From NCBI GenBank assembly GCA_020217265.1, contig JAIWOS010000081.1, positions 1 through 10,000 on the forward strand: 10,000 nucleotides of DNA, read 5' to 3'. Below are positions 1 through 8,617 of the stretch, in pieces. The DNA comes from Thiobacillus sp. (lineage in GTDB: Bacteria > Pseudomonadota > Gammaproteobacteria > Burkholderiales > Thiobacillaceae). Under the pieces are notes generated by a model. That model was not told the origin of the DNA and did no database searches. It was given only the letters and a program-made list of their open reading frames with translations. Each line of letters starts with the position of its first letter. The stretch's first letter is position 1. The translations under genes were made by a program, and so were the position numbers.

Positions 1-1179
<1,179 letters not shown>

Positions 1180-1209
1180 GGTCGTGCCTGTCATGACGAG
1201 TTGCGCAAG

Positions 1210-1235
1210 TTGTCATGTCGTTACTGTCATGTCAA
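1210..1235. promoter_or_regulatory. Dyad repeat, candidate upstream activator site for the FisR-like protein
   Basis: The arms TTGTCATGTC (1210-1219) and GTCATGTCAA (1226-1235) are inverted copies matching at 8 of 10 positions around a 6-nt spacer; the two mismatches are both A/T. A third related copy, TGTCATGAC, lies at 1189-1197 and overlaps the alternative ATG of the regulator. The dyad centre lies about 85 bp upstream of the start point predicted from the -24/-12 promoter, a usual distance for an NtrC-family enhancer site. The position next to the regulator's own start also allows autoregulation. Binding by this protein is inferred. Confidence 0.5.
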
Positions 1236-1280
1236 GCCGGGCGCCGGCTCCGGAGGTGCATGAAACGGGGCATTTCACGG

Positions 1281-1296
1281 TGGCATGCACGTTGCA
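1281..1296 (+). promoter_or_regulatory. Sigma-54 (-24/-12) promoter of the sqr gene
   Basis: TGGCATGCACGTTGCA fits the sigma-54 consensus TGGCAYG-N4-TTGCW at every consensus position. GG (1282-1283) and GC (1294-1295) are exactly 12 bp apart. Transcription would begin near 1307 and give a leader of about 25 nt that contains the Shine-Dalgarno of the next gene. The divergent neighbour encodes a sigma-54 activator, so promoter and regulator support each other. Confidence 0.85.
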
Positions 1297-1331
1297 ACAA
1301 GGCCGCCATCACAACGACAGGAGAGAACCTC

Positions 1332-2600
1332 ATGGCCCACATCGTCATTCTCGGCGCCGGCGTCGGCGGCATGACCATGGCGTACGAAATGCGCGAATCG
1401 GCGCGCCGCGAAGACCGCGTCACCGTCATTTCCAACAACGCCTACTTCCAGTTCACGCCATCCAACCCCTGGGTGGGGGTCAACTGGCGCAAACGCGACG
1501 ACATCACCATCGACGCGGGCAAGTACCTCGGCAAGAAGGGCATCGACTTCATCCCCGTGGCCGCATCGCGCGTGCATCCCGACAGGAACCAGGTCGAACT
1601 CGCCGACGGCCGCACCATCGACTACGACTATCTGGTGATTGCCACCGGGCCCAAGCTCGCCTTCGACGAAGTGCCCGGCCTCGGCCCCGAAGGGCACACG
1701 CAGTCGGTGTGCACCGTCGAACACGCGGAAAATTCGGGCAAGGCGTGGGAGCGCTTCGTCGCCAGCCCCGGCCCCATCGTCGTCGGTGCGGTGCAGGGCG
1801 CCTCGTGCTACGGCCCCGCCTACGAATTCGCCATGATCATGGACACTGACCTGCGCAAACGCAAAATCCGCGACCGCGTGCCCATGACCTTCGTCACCGC
1901 CGAACCCTACATCGGCCACCTCGGCCTCGGTGGCGTGGGCGACTCCAAGGGGCTGATGGAGTCCGCCCTGCGCGAGCGCCACATCAAGTGGATCTGCAAC
2001 GCCAAGGTCGTCAAGGTCGAAGCCGGCAAGATGTTCGTCGCCGAGCACAACGACAAGGGCGAAGTCATCAAGGAACACGAGCTGCCGTTCGCGTATTCGA
2101 TGATGCTGCCGGCGTTCAAGGGCATCGACGCGGTGTTCGGCATCGAGGGGCTCACCAACCCGCGCGGCTTCATCACCATCGACCCGCACCAGCGCAATCC
2201 CAGATACCGCAACGTCTTCTCGGTCGGCGTGTGCGTCGCCATCCCGCCGGTCGAGGCGACCCCTGTGCCCACCGGTACGCCCAAGACCGGCTACATGATC
2301 GAATCGATGGTCACCGCCACCGCGCACAACATCCGCGCCCTGCTCGATGGCAAGGAACCGGAAGAGAAAGCCACCTGGAACGCGATCTGCCTCGCCGATT
2401 TCGGCGATACCGGCGCCGCTTTCGTCGCGCTGCCGCAGATTCCGCCGCGCAACGTCAACTGGTTCAAGGAAGGCAAGTGGGTGCATCTCGCCAAGGTGGC
2501 GTTCGAGAAATACTTCATGAACAAGATGAAAAAGGGCTCCACCGAACCGCTGTACGAAAAATACGTGCTCGGCATGATGGGCATCAAGAAGCTGAAGTGA
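1332..2600 (+). CDS. sqr: Sulfide:quinone oxidoreductase
   Basis: FAD flavoprotein that oxidises sulfide to sulfane sulfur/polysulfide and passes electrons to quinone at the cytoplasmic membrane. The 422-residue product begins with the dinucleotide fold ILGAGVGGM (6-14) and closely resembles, from memory, the structurally known Acidithiobacillus ferrooxidans enzyme (434 residues). Shared stretches include FQFTPSNPWVGV, ATGPKLAF, EPYIGHLG, PVPTGTPKTGYMIESMV and WVHLAKVAFEKYF. The three redox cysteines are present: Cys127 (SVCTVEHAE), Cys159 (QGASCYGPAYE) and Cys353 (AICLADFGD). These correspond to Cys128, Cys160 and Cys356 of that enzyme and separate it from flavocytochrome c sulfide dehydrogenases. 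The C-terminal part (about 375-422) is the amphipathic membrane-association region. The ATG has AGGAG (1319-1323) 8 nt upstream. It is monocistronic: a sigma-54 promoter lies before it and an intrinsic terminator after it. Expression is probably switched on by sulfide or polysulfide through the divergent activator. Confidence 0.93.
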   Translation: MAHIVILGAGVGGMTMAYEMRESARREDRVTVISNNAYFQFTPSNPWVGVNWRKRDDITIDAGKYLGKKGIDFIPVAASRVHPDRNQVELADGRTIDYDYLVIATGPKLAFDEVPGLGPEGHTQSVCTVEHAENSGKAWERFVASPGPIVVGAVQGASCYGPAYEFAMIMDTDLRKRKIRDRVPMTFVTAEPYIGHLGLGGVGDSKGLMESALRERHIKWICNAKVVKVEAGKMFVAEHNDKGEVIKEHELPFAYSMMLPAFKGIDAVFGIEGLTNPRGFITIDPHQRNPRYRNVFSVGVCVAIPPVEATPVPTGTPKTGYMIESMVTATAHNIRALLDGKEPEEKATWNAICLADFGDTGAAFVALPQIPPRNVNWFKEGKWVHLAKVAFEKYFMNKMKKGSTEPLYEKYVLGMMGIKKLK

Positions 2601-2629
2601 TTCTCCAGGCCTCCTCGGGCCTTTGCTTC

Positions 2630-2656
2630 GGGCGCCCATGCGGCGCCCATTTTTTT
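2630..2656 (+). terminator. Intrinsic terminator after sqr
   Basis: A perfect 7-bp stem, GGGCGCC (2630-2636) and GGCGCCC (2642-2648), with a 5-nt loop CATGC, is followed by A and seven T residues (2650-2656). It starts 29 nt after the sqr stop and lies before the trpG promoter, so it separates the sulfide gene from the trp genes. Confidence 0.88.
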
Positions 2657-2680
2657 GCCGGCCAGCCGGGCACGGGCGGC

Positions 2681-2686
2681 TATAAT
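2681..2686 (+). promoter_or_regulatory. Promoter -10 box for trpG
   Basis: A perfect TATAAT, in the context GGCTATAATCGCC, lies 55 nt before the trpG ATG and just after the sqr terminator. No good -35 box is seen: TTGCCG at 2655-2660 is 20 bp away, which is too far. The predicted leader is only about 43 nt, too short for a classical trp leader-peptide attenuator. Confidence 0.65.
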
Positions 2687-2735
2687 CGCCAGCCTGCGCG
2701 CCGCATTTCAACCGCGGCGCGGCGAAGGACACGCC

Positions 2736-3301
2736 ATGCTCTTGATGATCGACAACTACGACAGCTTCACCTACAACCTCGTGCAGTACTTTGGCGAGCT
2801 GGGCGAGGACGTGAAGGTCGTGCGCAACGACGAGATCGACCTTGCCGGGATCGCCGCCCTGAAGCCCGACCACATCGTCGTCTCGCCCGGCCCCTGCACG
2901 CCCAACGAGGCCGGCGTGTCGGTGCCGCTGATCAAGGAGTTTGCCGGCAAGGTGCCGATCCTAGGCGTGTGCCTCGGGCACCAGAGCATCGGCCAGGCCT
3001 TCGGCGGCAAGATCGTGCGCGCCAAAGAGCTGATGCACGGCAAGACGTCGATGATCCAGCACACTGACAAGGGGGTATTCCACGGCTTGCCCAATCCCTT
3101 CCGCGCCACGCGCTACCACTCGCTGGTGATCGAGCGCGAGTCGCTGCCGGACTGCCTGGAAATCACCGCCTGGACCGACGACGGCGAGATCATGGGCGTG
3201 CGCCACAAGTCGCTGGTGGTCGAGGGCGTGCAGTTCCACCCGGAATCCATCCTCACCGAGCACGGCCACGCCATGCTGGCGAACTTTCTGAAGGAGCGCG
3301 T

Positions 3302-3305
<4 letters not shown>
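2736..3305 (+). CDS. trpG: Anthranilate synthase component II (glutamine amidotransferase)
   Basis: Releases ammonia from glutamine and delivers it to TrpE for anthranilate synthesis, the first committed step of tryptophan formation. It may also serve PabB in folate synthesis. The 189-residue protein is a class I glutamine amidotransferase of normal length. It starts with [14 protein letters not shown], has the oxyanion strand SPGPCTP (50-56), the nucleophile Cys79 in GVCLGHQ, and His168 and Glu170 in VQFHPES. The start is ATG 2736 because AAGGA (2725-2729) sits 6 nt upstream; the second ATG at 2745 is too far from it. The stop overlaps the trpD GTG by 4 nt (GTGA), so the two are translationally coupled. 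The partner trpE is not in the window. Confidence 0.95.
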
Positions 3306-4320
<1,015 letters not shown>

Positions 4321-4321
<1 letters not shown>

Positions 4322-4761
4322 TGGACAGGGAGGCAAAGGAGGTAAGGGAGGAAAACCTTGCCCGATTGGGGGAAGCGATCATCGGGGGTGCAATGCGCGT
4401 GCATAGTGCTCTGGGTCCCGGCTTGCTCGAATCTGCCTATGAGGTTTGCCTTTGCCACGAATTGAGCAAGACCGGATTGCGTGTGGCGCGACAGGTCGCG
4501 CTACCCATACGCTACGATGGCATTGAACTGGAGGCAGGGTACCGACTTGATCTCGTTGTAGAAAATTCTGTCGTGCTGGAACTCAAATCTGTCGAGAAAA
4601 TTTTGCCAGTTCACATTGCCCAGGTTGTCAGTTACCTGAACCTGGGCGGATATTCGGTCGGATATCTTCTTAATTTCAATGTGTCGCACATGCGTGATGG
4701 CATACGACGCTTGAGCAACAAGCGCAATAACCCTCTCGTTCCTCCCTTGCCTCCCTGTTGA
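4321..4761 (+). CDS. GxxExxY family protein, PD-(D/E)XK nuclease-like
   Basis: A 146-residue protein of unknown cellular role. The defining motif GLLESAY is at 34-40 (Gly34, Glu37, Tyr40), after the typical lead-in [15 protein letters not shown] (20-34). RLDLVV (Asp77) and LELKS (Glu87, Lys89) fit the D...ExK core of the PD-(D/E)XK fold, followed by QVVSYL and YLLNFNV, which are also typical. Nuclease activity is not demonstrated for this gene. The first about 11 residues (REAKEVREE) and the tail ([10 protein letters not shown]) are encoded by the inverted ends of the unit and are absent from typical family members as I know them. ATG 4321 overlaps the trpD stop (TGATG) without a Shine-Dalgarno, suggesting coupling; TTG 4318 and internal starts are alternatives. 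The stop (4759-4761) is 5 nt before the trpC ATG. Its G+C is lower than its neighbours. Confidence 0.82.
4323..4757 (+). mobile_element. GxxExxY insertion unit with GGGAGG-block inverted ends
   Basis: A 435-bp unit lies between trpD and trpC. Its two ends are inverted copies: left 4325-4351, right 4732-4758. Each end reads as a 9-6-6 series of conserved blocks (ACAGGGAGG, GGGAGG-like, GGGAGG-like) separated by 3-nt linkers that vary. The sequence TTGAT occurs on both sides (4318-4322 and 4758-4762). If this is a target duplication, removing one copy and the unit restores a junction where the trpD stop is 5 nt before the trpC ATG. The interior is visibly poorer in G+C than the flanking trp genes, which suggests transfer. 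The single gene inside encodes no recognised transposase. The exact boundaries (4 or 5 bp duplication, extra GG at the left) are uncertain, and mobility is an inference from structure. Confidence 0.6.
4325..4351 (+). repeat. Left inverted end of the GxxExxY unit
   Basis: Blocks: ACAGGGAGG (4325-4333), linker CAA, AGGAGG (4337-4342), linker TAA, GGGAGG (4346-4351). It matches the reverse complement of 4741-4758 at 17 of 18 positions; the match is weaker in the third block. Because the period is 9 nt, it encodes the N-terminus REA-KEV-REE of the GxxExxY protein. It contains a perfect Shine-Dalgarno-like AAGGAGGT (4336-4343) that has no in-frame start at useful distance. Confidence 0.75.
4732..4758 (-). 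repeat. Right inverted end of the GxxExxY unit
   Basis: Read on the minus strand: ACAGGGAGG, linker CAA, GGGAGG, linker AAC, GAGAGG. It ends 8 nt before the trpC ATG and occupies the place where a Shine-Dalgarno would be expected. On the mRNA it reads as pyrimidine-rich CCUCCC blocks, resembling the anti-Shine-Dalgarno sequence rather than a ribosome-binding site. It can pair with the left end. Confidence 0.75.
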
Positions 4762-4766
4762 TATTC

Positions 4767-5555
4767 ATGAGCGACATCCTCGACAAAATCCTCGCCACCA
4801 AGAAAAGCGAAGTGGCCGAAGCGCGCACCGACGTGCCGCTGGCGGAAATGCGCGCGCGTGCCGAGGCCGCGGCGAAACCGCGCGACTTCGTTGGCGCGCT
4901 GCGCGCGAAACTCGCGGCGGGCCAGCCGGCGGTGATCGCGGAAATCAAGAAGGCCAGTCCCTCCAAAGGCGTGATCCGGCCCGACTTCCGCCCGGCGGAG
5001 ATTGCGACGAGCTATGAGCGCGGCGGTGCGGCGTGCCTTTCGGTGCTCACCGACGTCGAATATTTCCAGGGCAGCCCGGGGTATCTGATGCAGGCGCGCG
5101 CGGCATGCGCGCTGCCGGTGCTGCGCAAGGATTTCATGATCGACCCTTATCAGGTGTACGAGGCACGGGCGATGGGGGCAGACTGCATCCTGCTCATCGT
5201 CGCTGCACTGGAATTGAAGGCAATGCAGGATCTGGAAGCGCTGGCGCTGGAACTCGGCATGGCGGTGCTGGTGGAGTCGCACGACGCCGCCGAACTCGAC
5301 GCCGCGCTGACGCTGAAAACGCCGTTGCAAGGCATCAACAATCGCAACCTGCGCACCTTTGAAGTGAGTCTCGATACCACGCTGGACCTGCTGCCGAAGA
5401 TCGGCCCGGAGCGCATCGTCGTCACCGAATCCGGCATTCTTGCGCCCGCCGACGTGGCGCGCATGCGCGAAAGCGGCGTGAACGCCTTCCTGGTGGGCGA
5501 GGCCTTCATGCGCGCCGACGATCCCGGGACGGAGCTGGCGCGGCTATTTGCCTGA
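4767..5555 (+). CDS. trpC: Indole-3-glycerol-phosphate synthase
   Basis: Closes the indole ring by converting carboxyphenylamino-deoxyribulose phosphate to indole-3-glycerol phosphate. The 262-residue (beta/alpha)8 barrel is a stand-alone enzyme, not fused to TrpF. Catalytic signatures: [11 protein letters not shown] (58-68, with Glu59 and Lys61), VLRKDF (118-123, Lys121), VLVESH (167-172, Glu170; VLVEVH is commoner), GINNRNL (189-195), TESGI (220-224) and FLVGEAFM (241-248). ATG 4767 was chosen for the standard N-terminus [12 protein letters not shown]. No Shine-Dalgarno precedes it, only the pyrimidine-rich end of the insertion unit. An in-frame TTG at 4758 overlaps the upstream stop as TTGA and is a possible coupled start that would add three residues. 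Translation probably depends on ribosomes leaving the GxxExxY gene. Confidence 0.94.
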   Translation: MSDILDKILATKKSEVAEARTDVPLAEMRARAEAAAKPRDFVGALRAKLAAGQPAVIAEIKKASPSKGVIRPDFRPAEIATSYERGGAACLSVLTDVEYFQGSPGYLMQARAACALPVLRKDFMIDPYQVYEARAMGADCILLIVAALELKAMQDLEALALELGMAVLVESHDAAELDAALTLKTPLQGINNRNLRTFEVSLDTTLDLLPKIGPERIVVTESGILAPADVARMRESGVNAFLVGEAFMRADDPGTELARLFA

Positions 5556-5565
5556 TTCTGGTTGA

Positions 5566-5629
5566 ACAGGGAGGAACGGGAGGTAAGGGAGGAAGAGCAT
5601 TTCCTCCCCGTCCTCCCTTACCTCCCTGT
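5566..5629. repeat. 64-bp foldback, miniature relative of the GxxExxY unit
   Basis: Two 29-nt arms (5566-5594 and 5601-5629) flank a 6-nt loop GAGCAT. The left arm is ACAGGGAGG-AAC-GGGAGG-TAA-GGGAGG-AA; the right arm is its complement in every block but not in the two 3-nt linkers. The fold has helices of 9, 6 and 8 bp separated by two symmetric 3-nt internal loops. Block order and size equal those of the ends at 4325-4351 and 4732-4758. Read in the same frame, the left arm encodes NREEREVREEE, close to the start of the GxxExxY protein, so this resembles an internally deleted copy. It fills most of the 84-nt gap between the converging trpC and the ATPase gene. No T-run follows on either strand, so it is not a typical terminator, although it could stall polymerase. 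Confidence 0.72.
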
Positions 5630-5639
5630 GGATTCGTCT

Positions 5640-7151
5640 TTACCGCTTCCCGCCGAACAAACTCCCCAGCACCCCGCGGATGATCGAGCGCCCGACCTGG
5701 CTGCCGATGGCGCGCGCGGCGGATTTGGCAAGCGCTTCGACCGCGCTTTCGCGGCGCCCCCCGCCGCCGAGCACCCCACCGAGTACGCCGCCCAGTCCGC
5801 CCCCGGATTCCGTCGACTTGGCGGCCCTGGCATCCGCCTTCGCCTGTGCTTCTGCTTCGGTTGCCTGCGCGGCCTGTTCGGCGCGCGCCTTCAGTTTTTC
5901 GTAGGCGGACTCGCGGTCTACGACGGTGTCGTATACGCCGGCGACGAGCGAGTTCTGCATCAGCTGCCGGCGCTGCGCCTCGGTAATCGGGCCAATCTGG
6001 CCCTGCGGCGGCACGATGAAGGCGCGTTCGACCACGCCGGGACGCCCCTTGGCGTCGAGAAACGACACCAGCGCCTCGCCCACGCCGAGTTCGGTGATAG
6101 CCGTGGCTTCGTCGAGCGCGGCGTTGTCGCGCATGGTTTCGGCGGCGGCTTTCACCGCCTTCTGGTCGCGCGCGGAAAAGGCGCGCAGCGCGTGCTGCAC
6201 GCGGTTGCCCAGTTGCGACAGCACCTTGTCGGGCACGTCGGCGGGATTCTGCGTGACGAAATACACGCCCACACCTTTGGAGCGGATGAGCCGCACGACC
6301 TGCTCGATCTTGTCGACCAGCGCGTCGGGCGCGTCGTTGAAGAGCAGATGCGCCTCGTCGAAGAAGAACACCAGCTTGGGCTTGTCGAGGTCGCCGGCCT
6401 CGGGCAGGTTCTCGAAGAGTTCGGACAGAAGCCACAAGAGTAGCGTGGCGTAGAGCTTGGGCGACTGCATGAGCTTGTCGGCCGCGAGGATGTTGACGAC
6501 GCCGCGGCCGCGGTCGGTCTGCATCAGGTCGGCGATGTTGAGCATGGGCTCGCCGAAGAGCATTTCGCCGCCCTGCGATTCGAGTTCCAGCAGCCCGCGC
6601 TGGATGGCGCCGATCGACGCCGCCGAGACGTTGCCGTATTCGGTGGTGAAGGTTTTCGCGTTTTCGCCGACGTAGGCGAGCATCGCCCGCAGGTCTTTCA
6701 GGTCGAGCAGCAAGAGGCCGTTGTCGTCGGCAACCTTGAACACGAGGTTCAGCACGCCGCTTTGCGTCTCGTTGAGATTCAGCATGCGCCCGAGCAGCAG
6801 CGGCCCCATGTCGGAGACGGTGGCGCGCACGGGGTGGCCCAGTTCGCCGAAGGCGTCCCAGAAGGTGACGGGGTAGCCCTTGTGTTCGAAGCCTTCGAGT
6901 TTCAGCATCGCCACCCGCTCGTCGACCTTGGCGTTGCCGCCGCCCGGCTGCGAAATGCCGGAGAGATCGCCCTTGATGTCGGACAGGAAGCACGGCACGC
7001 CGATGTCGGAAAAGTGCTCGGCCAGCGTTTGCAGGGTGACGGTCTTGCCGGTGCCGGTGGCACCGGTGACGAGGCCGTGGCGGTTGGCCATCTGCGGCAG
7101 GATGTGGAGTTCGGTGCTGTCGTGCTTGGCGATCAGGAGCGGTTCGGTCAT
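5640..7151 (-). CDS. HerA/YjgR-type ATPase (DUF853 family)
   Basis: A 503-residue P-loop ATPase of the HerA/FtsK superfamily, most like the conserved E. coli protein YjgR (DUF853), whose role is not established. Walker A is GATGTGKT (30-37), Walker B is [13 protein letters not shown] (259-271), and the downstream [19 protein letters not shown] (290-308) contains the sensor-like TQNP typical of the family. The C-terminal part has an Ala/Glu-rich, probably helical stretch (about 415-445), then a Gly-rich run (450-465) and a conserved-looking end, [12 protein letters not shown]. The start is ATG 7151, with a GGA 7 nt upstream. The gene diverges from ndh and converges on trpC with the foldback repeat between them. 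Cytoplasmic location is expected, since no signal peptide or membrane segment is seen. A DNA helicase function is only suggested by the superfamily. Confidence 0.9.
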   Translation of the reverse strand: MTEPLLIAKHDSTELHILPQMANRHGLVTGATGTGKTVTLQTLAEHFSDIGVPCFLSDIKGDLSGISQPGGGNAKVDERVAMLKLEGFEHKGYPVTFWDAFGELGHPVRATVSDMGPLLLGRMLNLNETQSGVLNLVFKVADDNGLLLLDLKDLRAMLAYVGENAKTFTTEYGNVSAASIGAIQRGLLELESQGGEMLFGEPMLNIADLMQTDRGRGVVNILAADKLMQSPKLYATLLLWLLSELFENLPEAGDLDKPKLVFFFDEAHLLFNDAPDALVDKIEQVVRLIRSKGVGVYFVTQNPADVPDKVLSQLGNRVQHALRAFSARDQKAVKAAAETMRDNAALDEATAITELGVGEALVSFLDAKGRPGVVERAFIVPPQGQIGPITEAQRRQLMQNSLVAGVYDTVVDRESAYEKLKARAEQAAQATEAEAQAKADARAAKSTESGGGLGGVLGGVLGGGGRRESAVEALAKSAARAIGSQVGRSIIRGVLGSLFGGKR

Positions 7152-7181
7152 GACGAATTCCAGGAGACGGGGCGAGGCCGA

Positions 7182-7187
7182 ATTCTA
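7182..7187 (-). promoter_or_regulatory. Possible -10 box for the YjgR-like gene
   Basis: TAGAAT on the minus strand would start transcription near 7175, about 24 nt before the ATG. The nearest -35-like hexamer, TTAACA (minus strand of 7208-7213), is 20 bp away, which is longer than ideal. Weak evidence. Confidence 0.3.
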
Positions 7188-7234
7188 GCGACTTCGACAC
7201 GCTGCGATGTTAAGGAATGTATAGAAGCGTTCGC

Positions 7235-7251
7235 TGATATTCCCGTATCAT
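7235..7251 (+). promoter_or_regulatory. Dyad and possible -10 box upstream of ndh
   Basis: TGATA (7235-7239) and TATCA (7246-7250) form a perfect inverted repeat around 6 nt. The right arm extends to TATCAT (7246-7251), one mismatch from a -10 box, which would give a start near 7258 and a 23-nt leader. No clear -35 is seen. The dyad could be an operator covering the promoter. It is not an FNR site, whose half-sites are TTGAT and ATCAA around 4 nt. Confidence 0.3.
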
Positions 7252-7280
7252 CGGGCCAGACAAGAAGACGGGAGAGAAAC

Positions 7281-8600
7281 TTGGCGACGGATACACGGCT
7301 GCACGAAATCGTCATCGTCGGCGGTGGCGCGGGCGGGCTGGAGCTCGCCACCCGGCTGGGCAACCGGCTGGGGAAGAAAAAGCGTGCGCACATTACGCTC
7401 ATCGACGCTTCGCCCTCGCATCTGTGGAAGCCGCTGCTGTACGAAGTGGCGGCGGGCAGCCTCGATTCCTACGCCGAGCGGCTGGAGTATCTGGCGCAGG
7501 GCCACTGGCACGGCTTCACCTTCCGGCTGGGGCGCATGGACGGGCTCGACCGCGCGCGCAAGGTGGTCAGCGTGGCGCCAACGCTGGATGAAGCCGGCAC
7601 CGAGATCATCCCGCGCCGCGAGTTTCCCTACGACACCCTCATCATCGCCGTCGGCTCGGTGGCCAACGATTTCGGCGTGCCGGGCGTGCTGGAACACTGC
7701 GTGATGCTCGACACCCCCGAGCAGGCGCGCGAATTCCACCGCCGCCACATCAACGCCTGCCTGCGCGCCAACACCCAGAACGAGGCGGTTGCCCCCGGCC
7801 AGCTCACCGTCGGCATCGTCGGCGCCGGCGCCACCGGGGTCGAACTCGCCGCCGAGCTGCACGACACCACGCGCGAGCTGTCGTCCTACGGGCTCGACAA
7901 GATCGATCCCGACAAGAGCCTGAAACTGCTGATCGTCGAAGCCTCCGACCGCATCCTGCCCGGCCTGCCGCCGCGCCTGTCGGCCGCCGCCGCCGAGCGC
8001 CTCACCGAGCTCGGCGTGGAGATGCACGTCAACGAGCGCGTCGTCGAAGTGCGCAAGGACGGCATGCTGACAGCCTCCGGCAAGTTCATCCCGGCCTCGA
8101 TGATGGTGTGGTCGGCCGGCATCAAGGCCCCCGATTTCCTCAAGGACATCGACGGCCTGGAAACCAACCGGCTCAATCAATTGGTGGTGCGGCCCACGCT
8201 GCAGACCACGCGCGACGACGACATCTTCGCCCTCGGCGACTGCGCCGCCTGCCCCATGCCCGACGGCCGCAACGTGCCGCCGCGCGCGCAGGCCGCGCAC
8301 CAGCAGGCGAGCTTGATGGCGCAGGCCATCTGCCGCCGCTTTCGCGGCAAGCCGCTCCTGGAATACGAATACCGCGACTACGGTTCGCTGGTGGCGCTGG
8401 GGCGCTTCTCCACCGTCGGCAACCTCATGGGCGGCCTCACCGGCGGCAGCGTCATGATCGAAGGCGTGCTGGCGCGGCTGGTGTACTGGTCGCTGCACAA
8501 GATGCACCAGGTCGCGCTGCACGGCTGGTTCAAGACGGCGCTGTCGACCTACGCGCACTTCATCAGCACGCCGACGCGGGCGCGGATCAAGCTGCACTGA
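7281..8600 (+). CDS. ndh: Type II NADH:quinone oxidoreductase
   Basis: Single-subunit, non-proton-pumping flavoenzyme that oxidises NADH and reduces quinone on the inner face of the cytoplasmic membrane. The 439-residue protein is very similar throughout to E. coli Ndh (434 residues, compared from memory): IVGGGAGGLE (12-21, FAD), SHLWKPLL (46-53), GIVGAGATGVELAAEL (178-193, NADH), MVWSAGIKAPDFLKDI (275-290), FALGDCA (316-322, FAD) and PPRAQAAHQQ (333-342, quinone side). The C-terminal ILHKMHQ-like segment YWSLHKMHQVALHGWFKT (402-419) and the final KLH match the membrane-anchoring end. The start is taken as TTG 7281 because GGAG (7271-7274) lies 6 nt upstream, the encoded MATDTRLHEIVIVGGG has the right length, and no in-frame ATG or GTG lies nearby upstream. 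The reading frame stays open further upstream only by chance. Confidence 0.94.
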   Translation: MATDTRLHEIVIVGGGAGGLELATRLGNRLGKKKRAHITLIDASPSHLWKPLLYEVAAGSLDSYAERLEYLAQGHWHGFTFRLGRMDGLDRARKVVSVAPTLDEAGTEIIPRREFPYDTLIIAVGSVANDFGVPGVLEHCVMLDTPEQAREFHRRHINACLRANTQNEAVAPGQLTVGIVGAGATGVELAAELHDTTRELSSYGLDKIDPDKSLKLLIVEASDRILPGLPPRLSAAAAERLTELGVEMHVNERVVEVRKDGMLTASGKFIPASMMVWSAGIKAPDFLKDIDGLETNRLNQLVVRPTLQTTRDDDIFALGDCAACPMPDGRNVPPRAQAAHQQASLMAQAICRRFRGKPLLEYEYRDYGSLVALGRFSTVGNLMGGLTGGSVMIEGVLARLVYWSLHKMHQVALHGWFKTALSTYAHFISTPTRARIKLH

Positions 8601-8617
8601 CAGTGGGCGGGATCATC

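Noticed and set aside
1207..1235. Sigma-70 promoter for the regulator with TTGACA (minus strand of 1230-1235)
   Set aside because: The -35 hexamer is perfect, but at 17 bp the -10 position reads CAACTT, which is a poor match. The TTGACA is better explained as part of the dyad.
1275..2873. Long minus-strand open frame opposite sqr
   Set aside because: It lies wholly antisense to a clear sqr gene, has His/Asp/Gly/Val-rich composition typical of the shadow of a GC-rich gene, and shows no family motif or ribosome-binding site.
5554..5635. GATTC on both sides of the 64-bp foldback as a target duplication
   Set aside because: The copies sit at unequal distances from the arms (7 and 1 nt), and a 5-base match in this space is easily due to chance.
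5556..5639. Foldback after trpC as a classical bidirectional terminator
   Set aside because: The stem has internal loops, no T-run follows it on either strand, and its block pattern matches the ends of the upstream insertion unit. Some effect on transcription remains possible.
6762..7280. N-terminal extension of ndh
   Set aside because: The frame is open by chance across the ATPase gene on the other strand. Homology and the Shine-Dalgarno place the start at TTG 7281.
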